Shown here: one piece after another, positions 46,768 through 59,469 of the stretch
How positions within the stretch are numbered: the first letter of the stretch is position 1
Layout: the number at the start of each line of letters is the position of its first letter
Assembly (NCBI GenBank): GCA_036345935.2
Contig: JADWOT020000001.1
Coordinates: 16,298,828-16,362,827, forward strand
Direction: 5' to 3'
DNA: 64,000 bases
Source of the DNA: Taenia hydatigena
Taxonomy: Eukaryota > Platyhelminthes > Cestoda > Cyclophyllidea > Taeniidae
Notes under the pieces: generated by a model
What the model saw: only the letters and a program-made list of their open reading frames with translations
The model's database searches: none
Told to the model about the DNA's origin: nothing
Made by a program: the position numbers and the translations under genes

Positions 46768-47375
46768 ATAGCTGAAAAGGAAAGAGAAAGCTGTCCAAAC
46801 TTTGTAAAGATGTGCCTACCAGAAGTACTACGACCACAGCATCAGCGTCACTTGCAAATGCGATTGCATCATGGAAGCTGTCCTGTATTGGCTATGCAAT
46901 GTCTCCAGCTATCTTCTCTATGATATTGTCATTTAATACAGTCGCGGTTTCAAGTCCGGTGTCTCACATTTTAATCATTAACACCTTCTCATGTTTCACC
47001 CCACTCACTTCAATCTGTCTCCTTCATCCCGCAGTTTTGCGACTCCATACATTCCATATGCGTGGCATCGCATCGGATTGTACCACATTCCATCTTTGCA
47101 TATTTGCCTCTTGATCAGTGATTTTGCTCACACCTCTCGCTTAAATGTTTTCATCCCATGAGGAGTAGGCTTCCAAAGTGCAGTTACTTTTTAATTTTAT
47201 CCACATACGATCATGAAGTGCATTATCAATTGTTCCCTATGCCGCTAATTTCCTAAGGCTAAAATTTCATATTTATGAGTTGTGTATGGAGACTTACCAA
47301 GTTTCCAAACAAATAAACGAGCGTACGTATATGTGTGTGCGTAAGAAATGGAATCATGATCTGTGCCATGATGGA
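46768..47375 (+). repeat. Dispersed repeat A, copy 1
   Basis: It aligns in the same orientation with about 54560-55126. Landmarks are GCTGAAAAGGAAAG at the start, then CATTCCATATGCGTGGCATCGC (shared with CATTCCATGTGCGTAGAGTCGC at 54838), CCATCTTTGCATAT, CACATACGATCATGAAGTGC, and a GAGCGTACGTATATGTGTGTG run at the end. On the minus strand an ICKD-MW--P-R--A-GM-GVA peptide pattern is preserved between copies although this copy has stops, so the family may once have been coding. Confidence 0.8.
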
Positions 47376-50149
47376 AGACTTATTGCTGGAAAGTTAGCGT
47401 TGCAAGATCAGTCACAGGAAATACAACTTGACACCCCATCTCTTCAGCCACACCACCTTTTTAAGGACTACTTGCTGCTGAAAAGCACTGAGTACCATAG
47501 GCAAACAAATTAAAGTACTGGATCTATTAGGGATTGGTCTTGTAATGTGCATTGACAAAAGCCCAAATAGGCTCGTAAATGTCTAAACTTAATCTTGAGG
47601 TTAGGTCTTAAGTCTCTTAAAGCTCCGATTGCAGTTCCATGTTCCACCATCCCTTATTTTTTTTCTTAAGCTGCTTGGAGGATTACCAGCTTATTGGTTA
47701 ATGACGGTAAAAATGTATTCTTAGCTGCATAACAGCTGTTAAGATATTTGAGCATTGATCGTTTAGAAATATCTTCTCACACTTATTTTTTATGTGGAAC
47801 GTGGTGAAAAGTGGGTAGGGCATTAAAGAGCACGCCAGTTGAGCTTCTGTCTTGAATGTGTTTTTTACAAGCATTAGGCGCATGCTTGGGTACTCGCCTA
47901 CTTTTGAGCTGAGGAGTGTCACGAGTATGCTATAAGCGCCTTTCTTTCACCTGCGTTAAATTCATGTCTACTAATTGTGACGGTTTCCATAGCAGCAGGA
48001 CATGGAATTGACTAATTGCACCCAATTTGAGCTTTAAACTCATATAATCTGCTTGATTGAGCATCACTACAACTACTTTTGGAGAAATGCCAGAAGTCAC
48101 TTATCAACTGTTGGGTCACCTCTTATTTTCAACCAAAATAAAAGAAATATAGTCTCTTTAGCGCTTTTATTCATAATGGGCGAGTTTTGTTTCACTTAGC
48201 TGCAGGAACCGTTGGAATCAGCCATTTTATACACTGCTATATAAAGGTCTTTTGAACGTTGTATGTATCGTCATTAGATCGCGTTTGCGCGATCTTTAAG
48301 TGACTTTGTCAGACAAAGTGAATGCAAGTAAGGGATAACATGCGACGTCGTTTTCAACGTAGTAGTTATTCATCGGCAGAAAAAAGGCAAAAACTCAACA
48401 GCTCTACATTTGTTAGTCAGTATTGACAATTGCAAAGCATTTCTCTGCTTCCATTCTTCCTCCTTATTCTACCTCACATGACAACCCTTTGCTATTAATT
48501 CACAAAAAGCAGTTAGAAAATCGCGGTGCTCAAGTAAATATGTGCAGTTTATTGACCCTCTGCATCAAATGTTTCATGGGCACAATTTGTTCATTTAATC
48601 CACCGATCAAGAGGAGGCCCACGTTTTGATTTCAGTGGTTACTCTAAAGTATGCCTGAAGGAGTCATTTGCAGCATGCTAATCGCATTTGCCTCTACACT
48701 GGTTCCTGACGGAATGGTTATCACGAAGATGAGTCCATTCGGCATGAAGATTTATTCATCCTTACATTAAATGGCTATTGAAGGTACAATATATTCTGCA
48801 TGACGTAGGGTAGGTGGTTTACAATTTGCTCATGAGCATCTGAAGCATAGTACCAAGGGACATGTGGTAGTTCTATGGGCGAAAATGAAGCAAATACATA
48901 GCGGTGAACCATTTGAGGTCAACTTGAAGATCCTTTTGACCATCAGCATCAAAAAGACCTCCAATAATTACTGCCGCATACGAGTTTTTAGGATTGCGGT
49001 AAAATGGGGCTGTTAGTCTTATAGCTTGTGCTATTTTTAGTATTCACTTGGCATGCGTGCGGTCTTTTTGCATTCTTGTAGCAAAAGGATTTTTAGGAGT
49101 ATAGGTGCCATTGATGAGTCGAAGATTAGGACTGCCTCTTGGCCGTGTTACACTACCTTGCTTCGTATGGCAGGTAATTTAAACACTTTATCTTGACTCA
49201 CACATTGAGGCCATTTTATGTGCCTCAATGATGCTGCCACGTGACATCCCTCCTCATTTGTGTGCAATCAAAGCTATTGTCTAGAATAAGATGCAAGTTA
49301 CTGTTTTAAAATGCGTGGTGCTAAAGGAAGAAGCAGTGACTTTGGAGACAGTAGTAGATATTGTGGTCAGAGCGGGGTCAGCAGTGCCACCCAAAGACCA
49401 ATAAGCGCATCTCTATTGATGAAGTGAAAAATGCGGCCCCGTAGATTGCATTCGAAGGTGCATGGACAAGTGCAACAAGCGGTGTCTAAAAGATGAGAAA
49501 AATAGGAATAAAAGTGAGGTAAAGACATTGCTTAAAATACTATGCATTTGGATTTGTAGACATGCACACACCAGGGTGGATGAGTACATACGGAAGTGGC
49601 TGAAGGGAAGAATGAAGCTATGGATCAATAGGCGAAGGATTAAAGAGAGCGGCTACGAGAGCATAAAAAGGATATAAAATGGGAACCGAGAGAGAAGTGA
49701 CTGAGCAAAACCTAATCGTCAGTTAGGCATAGATGCGCAGTTAATGCAACGAGGGACGGATTTCTCAGTAGCTGTAAACGAAATAACCGTTTGTCTATCC
49801 GTTTTGTTATGTTATGTCTGCCGAGAGCACAATTATCGCTCAATTAGTGCCGCATGTAAATGTTTTATGACTGATATCTACTGAGATGCGAAGTTTCGTC
49901 TGCAGTAGAGCTTCTAATCCCCAGACGCACATTGTACTATGCCGATTACTAAGACATCTGCCGTCATAAATACGTAGCCTAAGATAACTCGATAACGTTT
50001 TGAAGATCCACATCGAAGTGTTTAAATTACTATGTAGGTGGACAGCAAAATCAGAAAATAATGTATAGGGGAATAAGATTAGAAAATGCACATTTGTGCT
50101 AGTGTTTTCCATTTGCTGATGATAGTCAATACAGCACTTCACTTTGTTG
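47376..50149. other. Unassigned
   Basis: No supported gene or repeat. The weak similarity between 49920-50150 and the flank of repeat B copy 2 suggests repeat B may extend further left than I mark it. Confidence 0.35.
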
Positions 50150-50725
50150 GGAAATCGAGCAAACAAGTATTGTCTGAATTACGTTTGATACTGCTATGAA
50201 CACTTTCCTTATTTGCAAATGTGTCATAAATGAAGTGGTTCTTTAATAAGGCTCGCATCGTATGAGCAGTTTTTGGTCTAATTTTTTGCTGCAGTGTCTG
50301 AAATGCCAATTTGGAAAAGGCATTTCTCACGCTCTTCCGCTTCATTGTCTGCTATCTCTGTGCCCTGCTGAGTTGTATAGCAACCCGTCTGGAGAAGAGT
50401 GATGCAGATCTAACAATGTTAAATTTGCGTCAAAGTGGGCGCACTACTTGCAGATAAAAAGTGATCAACCTGATCACTGCTCTGCGGCGGAAAGAAACAC
50501 GTCATTAACGCGTCAAAGCAAACTTTTTTTGGGAACAAGGATAAAGCCAAATGTTATCTACCAAATATTGGTGCCACTAGGTTAAGAAAGAATTTGGCTG
50601 TAAGAGAGGCAACCAGCAATTCTGTCAAAGGTTGTAAGATTTTGATTGGTCAACCACACTATTGGGATAAGGCGAGTCCAATTCAACTTTTGCTGTGAAT
50701 TCGAAAACAGGCTAAGTAAATGGTC
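50150..50725 (+). repeat. Dispersed repeat B, copy 1
   Basis: About 575 bp align in the same orientation with 53340-53905. Landmarks include TGCTATGAA-A-TTTC, ATAAGGC-CG-ATCGTATGAGCAGTTTTTGGTC-like sequence, TTGCTGCAGTG, AACG/ATGTTA-CACCAATATT-like sequence, and a GTCCAATTCAACTTTTGCTG-like end. A 68-codon minus ORF (50139-50345) has a broken counterpart in copy 2. Confidence 0.8.
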
Positions 50726-52579
50726 TTCAATTTTCGCCGTATCATTCAGATAAATCCGCAGCATCTACAATGGAAACAAAATATTGCTATTATTTTGGAG
50801 TCAAATTCCCACTTAATGGCCGTTACTACGATATTGGAGGCAGAAGAAGAAGAAGAGGCAGCTGCTTCTCTCTGGAATGCCCGTAAATGTTCTCAATTTT
50901 ATGGCGGAAGGGCAAATATTCCATTCGAAACGCTCTGCTTACACATGTCTATAATAGCGAATCGCAACACATGTACTTACTCACTCTTTTACGTTATTTG
51001 CTAACAGAAGTGCTTGCACCATGATATTGTCTTCACAAAATTCTTGTGTCCGTTATGTCACCAACACTGATCGACATGTTACCCATGCGTTTCATACCTA
51101 CAAGATGCAATATACTTCAACTTCATTTATCCATGTCTGCCTGGAATTCAAAGCGCTGCCAACAAAAATAACGGTTGAGGATTCCCTTTAGAACAGACAC
51201 AAGCCTACAAGAGACCGATCTGCATGGTGTAGCCGGTGAGTACAGGTGCGAAGCTTCTCTGCCTCGGCGAAAAGCAGCTGCATTTGGCTAGTCAAAATGA
51301 GGTGAGTCTCAACAAATCAATGGCAGCCTAAGCGACCATTGGGGGAGTTGCATCAATTCTTTGGACAAATGGTCATTCGCATAGCATGACGTGATTGTAA
51401 GGCGCAACTATTCGTCGTTTAATGGGATTTTATTTCATTAGTGGTAGTTTAACATAGTCCAATGACTTTATGGCTACCGCGACATTTTAGTATTATTAAT
51501 CAGTTGAGAGGAAATTCCTTTTATTTAGCGCCGCATTTAAGTGTCTGACATTCGTCTGATAAAATTATGGAAGAGAAGTACGAACTGACGCCCAGTCGGT
51601 TTTCGAATAGTTTGGCTTCTATCTCGGACTCTTCCTCTTTCTGTGCTTTCAACTCATGCAGCAATCAGCATCATGTTGACAGCCACTTGTTTGAGTAATT
51701 GCTGCAATTTTGACAGCCATTCGATCGGCACTTGACGCAACACCAGCGTAGGTTAGCATCTCTACCATAGACAAGTTGTGAGGAAGAACGAAGTGTTATG
51801 CAACTGGTTGGCGATGGTAAGTTGTCAACTAAGGTTTTGCTTGTCCCAAGGACAGCTAGATTTGCCATGTCTCGCTAGTTGCCATTGATAGCTGATGTGA
51901 CATTTTGAGGCCGGCGAATCAACATCAGAGCAATAGTTACTTCTCTTGTAGACATGAGCAATCTTTGACCCTGTGCTAGGCCTTGTTGATCACTCTAGCC
52001 GACACTGTTTAAAAAGTAGGCAAGTATAAGTCACTTGATATTGGTTTAGTGAAACATTTTGCTTTTGTAGTTGAATTGAACTCCCTAGCTTCCCACTAAG
52101 CGACATTGTTTTGATGTGGGTGTCACGTGATTGTGGCAATGCAGTCTTATAGGAATGCAATGGTTTTAGGCAAGGGGATGCGCTTGTAATCGTCTGATGG
52201 TGGAGAGTCTTACTGTCATAGGCTGGATCACTCATGGGCTCTTAAGCGGAATAACTGAAGAGAGACCGTAGAAGTGGGAATCAGAGTGCCCTGATGTATG
52301 CACGTAGACAATTTACGAAATTTCACACTTGCAGAATGTAGTAAGCAGACAATATTATCGGATTCCATATTATTCCATATGGTGGTAAATCATAGCAGGC
52401 TGACTTTCACTTTTGTTTGTTTCACCCCCTTTTGTCACAAAAAATTATTTTTTTTTCTTCCAGAAGATTGCAAAAAGCATTTGTAAATGCAAACTAAATA
52501 GGTACACTCCACGAAACACATTTCTGGGCGCTTACACTTATTTTCTGATGTGATCACCGATCGCACTTAGAGCATTCGT
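50726..52579. other. Unassigned
   Basis: A GAAGAAGAAGAAG run (about 50843-50858) gives an acidic stretch in the short plus ORF at 50720-51004. Nothing else was recognised. Confidence 0.4.
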
Positions 52580-53015
52580 TTGCACCACTAATGTCACTGC
52601 TCCTTGCTTTAGTATTACCTTATTCAATATAGCAGTGTGTACTGAAGTGATCCACAATCAAGTACAGTGCGCAAGGATAGCATGATAGGATAGAAACTGA
52701 CATGCGAAACAGTACAAATGTGTGTATAGAAGAGTACAGAAGAATGAAGAGTAGCAGAGAAGACTAAAGCATGGTGCAGCTAATTGAAATGTAGCAAAGA
52801 GGGCCAGTGATCACGAAAATTCCATTTTCGTCACTGATTTGTGTAGTAACCCAGTCCGGCTTAGCACAACCTCGGTTGGTGCCAAACCCACGGACATCCA
52901 CGCAGAGCTATTGCTGATATGTGCTTCCATCATTTTAATAACCACTCAACTCTCAACTTTCCTATTTAATTACACATCCTACTAATTCTCTTTTCTTCTG
53001 TAATATCTTGGCTGC
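52580..53015 (+). repeat. Dispersed repeat C, copy 1
   Basis: About 435 bp align in the same orientation with 58084-58525. The strongest block is TATTACCTTATTCAATATAG (52612-52631), identical to 58109-58128. Later shared pieces are CAATCAA-TACA-TGCG, GCACG/GCACAA then a CCCACGG(A)CATC block, and a pyrimidine-rich tail. A local palindrome, GTGATCACGAAAAT with ATTTTCGTCAC (about 52808-52834), is present here but not in copy 2. Confidence 0.72.
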
Positions 53016-53339
53016 TCCACACAACTCACTACGAGCTTCAGCTTTTTTAAAACTTGTCTAGTATTATTTTAAGAATTATGTCTAGAATCAAATGTCTTCC
53101 ACCTCATCAAATTTATTGGGTCTTCTAGTTGTATCCGAAACATCATTATAATTTTTGTCAGAAATATCTAAGGAGATTTTGCACAGCATGCAGTTCAAAA
53201 TCAGGTATTTTTTGACAATGAAAAATATGATCTTAGTCTTAAAATAGTAAAATTTTGCTAAAAATCCACCAATTGACGCGTTTAGTTCCACACACTTCCC
53301 TCGCTGGTTGTATCTAATGGAGTGCCGCAAGTTGATAGG

Positions 53340-53905
53340 AAACTGGTCATACTTGTGTCGTCTGAATTGCCTTTGATGGTGCTATGAATATTTTCTTTGT
53401 TCCAAATATGTCATTAATAAAGTAATTGGTTTCCAAATAAGGCCCGTATTGTAAGGGCAGTTTTTGGTCGCATTTTTGTGCTGCAGTGCCTAAAATGCTA
53501 ATCCATTATCAATCATGCCCGCGCTATTCTGCTTCATCATCCGCTGCCTCCTTGCCTTACTGTACCGTGGTACAGGTCTAATGGTGTTTAATATACGTCG
53601 AGGTGGGCACATCATCTGTAGCAAAAGTGACTAATCCAACCACTGCATCGCTGGTAGCTCTACTCGGTCTAAACGGGGCAAGGGAAAACGCCAATGCCGT
53701 ACAAATACGAAACATTTTCTGTAAGCAAAATCAGACCAAACGTTACAGACCAATTATTAGTGCTACTGGCTTAAAAGGGATTCGGATCTGAGGGAGGCAA
53801 TCAGCAATACAGTAAGATTTTGATCACTCAGCTGCAACTTTGTCATAAAGCAGGTCCAATCCACATTTTGCGCTGATTTTGAAAGCGGACTAGGTCACTG
53901 GTGCG
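53340..53905 (+). repeat. Dispersed repeat B, copy 2
   Basis: Partner of 50150-50725, same orientation, 3.2 kb downstream. It is more degraded, with stops in every frame corresponding to the copy 1 ORFs. It starts about 325 bp after repeat C copy 1. Confidence 0.8.
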
Positions 53906-54559
53906 TGCACTACCTAGACCAGACACGTCACTAGCCTTCATTCACTTTTTTCCCTTTCCACATTTCAAATCACAGCATTCCTTATCGACTACGCATTTAG
54001 CACTTCTTTTGCCTCCATACTTGCCTGAATAATACTCACAAAACAATGTATTTATGGCTTTTAGTCATTGTCAGCTGTTGTAGAAGCCCATATCGTCTGT
54101 GTAGTAGGAAGCTTCGCTTTCAACAGACGCAGAGGAGCACTTCGAGACGTTCACACCACCCAAATTAATACAAAATTCCGAGTTTTATTAAGCATCATGC
54201 TTTAATTGCTGATAATGTGAGCCGTGACGAAGTAAATCAAAGGAAACTTCCTTTGATTACCCTCTACTTCATCTCAAAATTGCCTCATTCCCTAGCAGAT
54301 TGGCAATCTTTCGTACGCTGCCCGTGCGCCGTTTTAGTACTTCGCTCTACATAGCGGCGTATGTCGAATTTCTGTTTGTTTGCCCTCATTCCACAATCTC
54401 TTCCTTTTTTCTTCCGCTACTCCGCAAGCAGCTAACTAAAAGCAGGCTATTAGTGGTGATACTAAGGCAACCCTTCAAAACGGAGAATATACTGAGGCTT
54501 ACGAGTCTAACTTTTGCTTCCAAATCATATTGGACCATTGGGATGTGGCGAAAGATACA
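53906..54559. other. Unassigned
   Basis: It includes a 107-codon plus ORF (54300-54623) with no recognisable domain that runs into repeat A copy 2. No other signal was seen. Confidence 0.35.
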
Positions 54560-55126
54560 CTGGCTAAAAGGAAAGGGTAAATTGTCCATAGCATTTGTGA
54601 TAACGTCGGAGTACAGTAACTAATGCGTTAGTGCTACTTGCTAATGTGCCCGTATCGTGAAAGCTGTCCCGCATTAGAGATTCAATCCCCTCAATCATCT
54701 AATCTATGATGTGGTCATATCAACTTATTTGTAAATACAAGCTCCATTTCTCATATTTATATTGCCCCTACCTTTCTATGCTTTACCTTACTATCTCCTA
54801 AACATCCGCTTTCTTTCCGCATTTACGCAACGCCATGCATTCCATGTGCGTAGAGTCGCGTCGGAGTGCACCACATGTCATCTTTGCATATGATTCCGTA
54901 ATCAGCGACTTTGCCTACACCTTTTGCTTGGATTTTTATCATATTATGAGAAATAGACTTCCAAAATGCAGCTGCTGTATACTTGCATCCACTTACGGTC
55001 ATGAAGTTCCCTAACGGTTGTAGCCTTTTTCGCTTAATTCCAAAACCCAAATTTCTCGTACTCATGAGCGCACGTGTGTGTGTGTGTGTGCGCGCAGGAA
55101 AACGACATTTGTGGACAATCATGGTA
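54560..55126 (+). repeat. Dispersed repeat A, copy 2
   Basis: Partner of 46768-47375. Its minus strand carries an uninterrupted 148-codon ORF (54823-55269) covering most of the repeat, including FWKSISHNMIKIQAKGVGKV and ICKDDMWCTPTRLYAHGM. The similar peptide in copy 1 has at least three stops. The ORF may be a relic of a mobile-element protein; I do not recognise its family. Confidence 0.8.
55074..55095 (+). repeat. (GT)n microsatellite followed by CGCGC
   Basis: About 8.5 GT units run into CGCGC. The equivalent position in repeat A copy 1 (about 47315-47340) has only a short, imperfect GTATATGTGTGTGCG, so the run expanded after the copies separated. Confidence 0.95.
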
Positions 55127-58083
55127 GTTGGGTTGTAGTGATCAATAAGTGCCGTGCAAATTTTTAGAAGTTCCCCTGATAAGTGGCCACCATGCCTTTC
55201 GGAGGGATGCTGTCTTCCTCTGTATGGTCTTAGCGTGCTGACAACCTCTGGAAACGCAGGCACACTCAAGCATTGTAAGTAAATACCTCAGACTGAAATA
55301 GGATTAACGTGACCGGATTAGTGCTTTGACAGCTCCCATTCTCTAACTAACCTGGCAAGTAAGCAAATACCATAAGACGCTGTAAATTAAGCTCATACAA
55401 AACGAGAAACACGCCTCAACAAAGTGTCTTTACTCAGTTGCTTTGAACCCGTAATTTAGACGTAGCGCTATTTCATCTAATTGAGTCAGTTAATACAGTG
55501 GATGGATAATGACTTAAAAAGGCCTGTAAAGTCAAAAGAAGCCAGATTTGTTGGTTTGATGCAAGCAGAAGTTTGAATGGAGTAATTTGATAGGTTTATT
55601 TTCTTTCGCATTTGTCTTCACCGCAGCCATCTCATTCTTCTTTTTTGATACTAGTTTGCTGAAAGGCCTATATCACGAATTCAATCCCAGCAAAAATGCG
55701 TCTGTTCGATTCTCCTCATTTAAAAGCCTTACTGTGTAATATCTATCAAATGAACTTTCTTTTAGGGTTATTGCAATTGCAATCCAATTTCAGTAGTTAA
55801 ACGTATGATCACTTTAGCATGTCCAATCCTTGAGTCCATTTGCATTTAGCTATTTAAACTGACCCACCTTTAAAAGCGCAACAGAAAATTGGTCGCTGGT
55901 AATGTGGAGGGAAAGTGTTACGATTGTCAAATAAATAGTAGCAAGCATAGGGAAGTTCAAGAGTTTAATTTGTTCACATCTAGCAATCAGATGTGCATAC
56001 AGTCGGTTGTGGATGAAACCAGTCACAACACCGAGACCAATTGCGTATTCTGACCATCAATTTGGCGTGCAATTGGACATTTCTCATCACAACACCCTAG
56101 AGATGACTACTTATTGAGGTTTATTGAATGCAAACAGCCTAAACCTGCATGACATCTGTAGTCTCAAAGCATTCAGTAAAAGCACGCTTCATCCATCGAT
56201 CGGCTGTGGTGACTAGCAGGAAGTATCCTGCATGATGATGCACAAGTTGGGTGCATCCATTTCTAGACCTCTAAGATGCAACAGAGAATACCCTACAACT
56301 TATTTGCTGTCATGTAATTTTTAACGTGCGAGCCATTTGTGAGCCTATTCGAGGAATAAACTGGAACAAGAAAAGATGCGTAATATTGTTACAATGTTAC
56401 CTTATCTTTGGCTGCACTGCGCACACGCATATCGGAAAAATGCTTCATTTCTATGAGCTACCTTTACTCTTGAAGCAATTACATTTACTTGGAAAGCTAT
56501 TCCGCATTGACGAGCAATTGACAAAAACAGTTTTTAGCAGATAATCTTACACAAAATTTGTGTGCATGATTGTCGAGCTAATCAGGGTTATATGGGCGCG
56601 GTTTATTGAGTTATCCGTCTCGGTACTCATTCAACCGCTGTAGTTGCGTTGGTTCATATATGTTAGTCAATAGTTCGGCTGCCTCATTGTTGTGGATAAG
56701 TGTGTTGATTACATTGTTACATAAAATTACATCCGATCACATACATAGCCACATTTCATCTTACTGTCATGCGTTTGAGTCTAATATGTTGCAGTCGGCT
56801 TTGGTTACGCTTTCCTTCACAGCAGCGGCAGCCGAAGAAGCGATGAATGTCAGGTCATCACAAAATGGAAAGAGAGTGCTTTGTTGCTTCGGCCAGCGAT
56901 TCTGCAAAGCCATGCGCCCTTGTCGCAGAACAGAACGACACTTCGATCTGATACTGCGACCCACTGCTATTGTGGTTAAAATGCCTCTGAAACATTAATC
57001 ACCAAATTTACGAGTCTCTGTTTTCCTACCGCTCTTTGCTGAACATCTCCGGTGTAAGCGTAAGGAGAAGATTCTTAGATTCAAACAGCCAAATCATTTC
57101 ATGGTGCGAATTTGCAGTTTGGCAGGAAAGACCGGAAGTGGGATTTGACCTAAGCTAACTTCTTGTCTATGTAGAGCACATTCTGCTCAACGGAAGTTGA
57201 CTTAGAAACAGACAAGGTTAATTTGACCACAGCTGCCCTGTACACCAGAGACGGACAGATTCGTGTCATATATGTACTAATCTGCTCGCCACTACCGTGT
57301 CTCTAGCAATTCCTAGGCAATATTTTTGATTAACTAAAAGGAAAATTGGGTAGATGCCAATTTCAACGAATCAATCTTTTTATCAATCTATCAAATACAA
57401 CAGTTAGGAGGAATTTGAATCATCAAAAAGCCGAATGTTAGAGAACAACTGCACCATTGAGATCTACGAACAAGCTGCCAGGGAGCACATGAGTTGTTTG
57501 AGAAGCAGAGATGTGTAGATCTTTAGTGTGTGGAAAATGAAGGGTTCTACAAATTCATTTATTATGGATTTGCATCAAAGACAGTCGATGCCGAAGTATT
57601 TCGCACCTTTGTAGTTGTGTAATTAACCAGCAGAGGCCATCATCTAATTCCTTACCATGCTAGTTTAAAAAAAAGGCAACTGATGCACACTGTTGCGTGT
57701 CGCATTCGGTTAAAGCTGCTCAACAGCTTGCCAAGTAGATGTTATTACTGAAGGAGGAAATGCAAGTCTTAGAAATCAAGCCTTTGTCGTTCATGCACTT
57801 GCGATGGCACCATAAAAGGGATAACAGTGTAACAATCTCACGCGCCTTATTCGTACCGATCCATTTCTCGTGCAGCTTCCCAAATGGCACCCACACACGT
57901 TTGAAATTGCACGATAGCAGATGTCGAGAAATGGACGCACCCAACTCGTGCACGTTTATGCAGCAATCTCTATGCATAATCATGCAGAATACTTCCAGTC
58001 AGTTATAATAGCCGACAAATGGCAGATGTGTACGCATACCAGATGCTTTACGACTACAGTCGTCACCAATGTTTTGTCTACGT
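55127..58083. other. Unassigned
   Basis: There is no supported gene. A 130-codon plus ORF at 56606-56998 overlaps an antisense ORF and shows no domain. A run of A residues occurs at about 57666-57673. Confidence 0.4.
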
Positions 58084-58525
58084 GCACCCAGTGGACCATA
58101 GTAATGCTATTATTACCTTATTCAATATAGCAATATATACGAACAATAATCTGCAATCAAATACATTGCGAAGAAGAAGGATATGATGGGATACGAATTG
58201 ACTGTATGGAATGGTGGAAGTATGTAATGAGGAGTGCAACCTAACGAGGAGTGGCGGAAGGGACTGAAGTGAAGTGCAGATGATCAAAATATGACTGTGC
58301 CAGCGACCCCGAGCTTTCAGCTTCTTCTGCAGTTTACCCGAGCGTGCTTACGTACTAACCTAGAACGGCACGGCATAATCTTGGTAGACTGCCGAACCCA
58401 CGGCATCGTAGTCAGTGACGCACACTTTCTTGCTATTTACCATTCAAATCCCAATATTTCTTACCAACCGCATATTCTCTCGCTTCCCTTCTTTTATACC
58501 ACGCAGCTACTCCTCACGCATAACT
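58084..58525 (+). repeat. Dispersed repeat C, copy 2
   Basis: Partner of 52580-53015, same orientation, 5.5 kb downstream. The plus ORFs at 58291-58768 fall largely inside or just after it and have no counterpart in copy 1. Confidence 0.72.
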
Positions 58526-59271
58526 AAGAATGTCAGCCCTTTCAATGTTCTTCTAGTGTTACAACAAGCACGTTTCGTTTGCACTGCTTTTTACAACCAC
58601 GAATGTCTACCTCGAAGTGTTCGCACTGCCTCCCAAGTTGCGTCCACTTCACCTTTAATAGGAAGAGGTCAATGGCATTGCTGCATCAATCCCATCGGCA
58701 ATTTGTGTTCGATCAGTAGAATAATCACCCATTTTCCAACAGAACGCAACTTAAATGCAAAACTCTAGCGTTGGCTATCTTCACTCCTGTTTTGCATTTG
58801 CATTCAATCTTCTTTTCAAACTTCCGAATGACTGCCTGATGCTAAAGCCAAGAACAAGGATTTCAGCTCTTCGAAGAGACTAAATGAGGGAACTGAACAG
58901 CATTATGCCCACTGACAAATCCTTTTACAAGTAAATTTGAAATCAAGAGAGACTGAGTTCTCTAATTTTGGAAAGATGATCCTTTTACTGGTTCACTATT
59001 TTTAGCTCTTTTTGGTGAAAAAGAAAAGATGATTCTGCACCTTAGTGTGGATGAACTTCGACCCTATTCACTTGATCATGTTGCTTTTTGTTAAGATTTA
59101 TTATATTTTGAAGTGTGTTGCTGTCTGAGTTGCTTTGACGATCATTTGCTGTAACAGATCGACTTGTCGGCCTCTGACTTTTATGTGCTTTTGCATTGTG
59201 GATCTGTGTCATTAAATGGTGCGCTGTGACTTGCCACTCGAAGCGACTTTTCAGCATGTCTAACTTACCAG
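58526..59271. other. Unassigned
   Basis: No feature was recognised. A hydrophilic minus ORF (59042-59296, 84 codons) rich in Gln, Asn and Ser overlaps the next candidate exon on the opposite strand and competes with it. Confidence 0.35.
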
Positions 59272-59284
59272 GAAAGCTTTTGTT

Positions 59285-59395
59285 ATGAAAAATCAAAGAA
59301 GCACATCTTCTTTACTGTGTGAGTGTTGCGGATCGCATCAAGCTAACTACACCCTATGTGTTCTAGCCAGTCGGATACTTAACACAATAAAAAAG
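59285..59395 (+). CDS. Candidate exon with bL32m-like zinc-ribbon motif
   Basis: 37 codons (ATG at 59285) end at a strong donor, AAAAAG|GTAAGT (59396). A 74-bp intron would end at TATCTCTATTCTAG (59469) and be followed by a frame open for about 50 codons. The peptide contains CECCG, then eight residues, then C (CGSHQANYTLC). This matches the spacing C-x2-C-G-x8-C of the mitochondrial ribosomal protein bL32m zinc ribbon. The expected fourth ligand (Cys three residues later) is Ala here, and the basic block that normally precedes the ribbon was not found upstream. It may be a decayed copy, or the resemblance may be chance. An antisense ORF overlaps part of it. Confidence 0.2.
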
Positions 59396-59469
59396 GTAAG
59401 TTTATTCAACTTCCGGCTAAACGAGGGCGCCTTTGTTGACCACAATGAGTTTACTTATCTCTATTCTAG

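Noticed and set aside
56606..56998. 130-codon plus ORF
   Set aside because: Overlapped by an antisense ORF, no domain, length expected by chance in a window this size.
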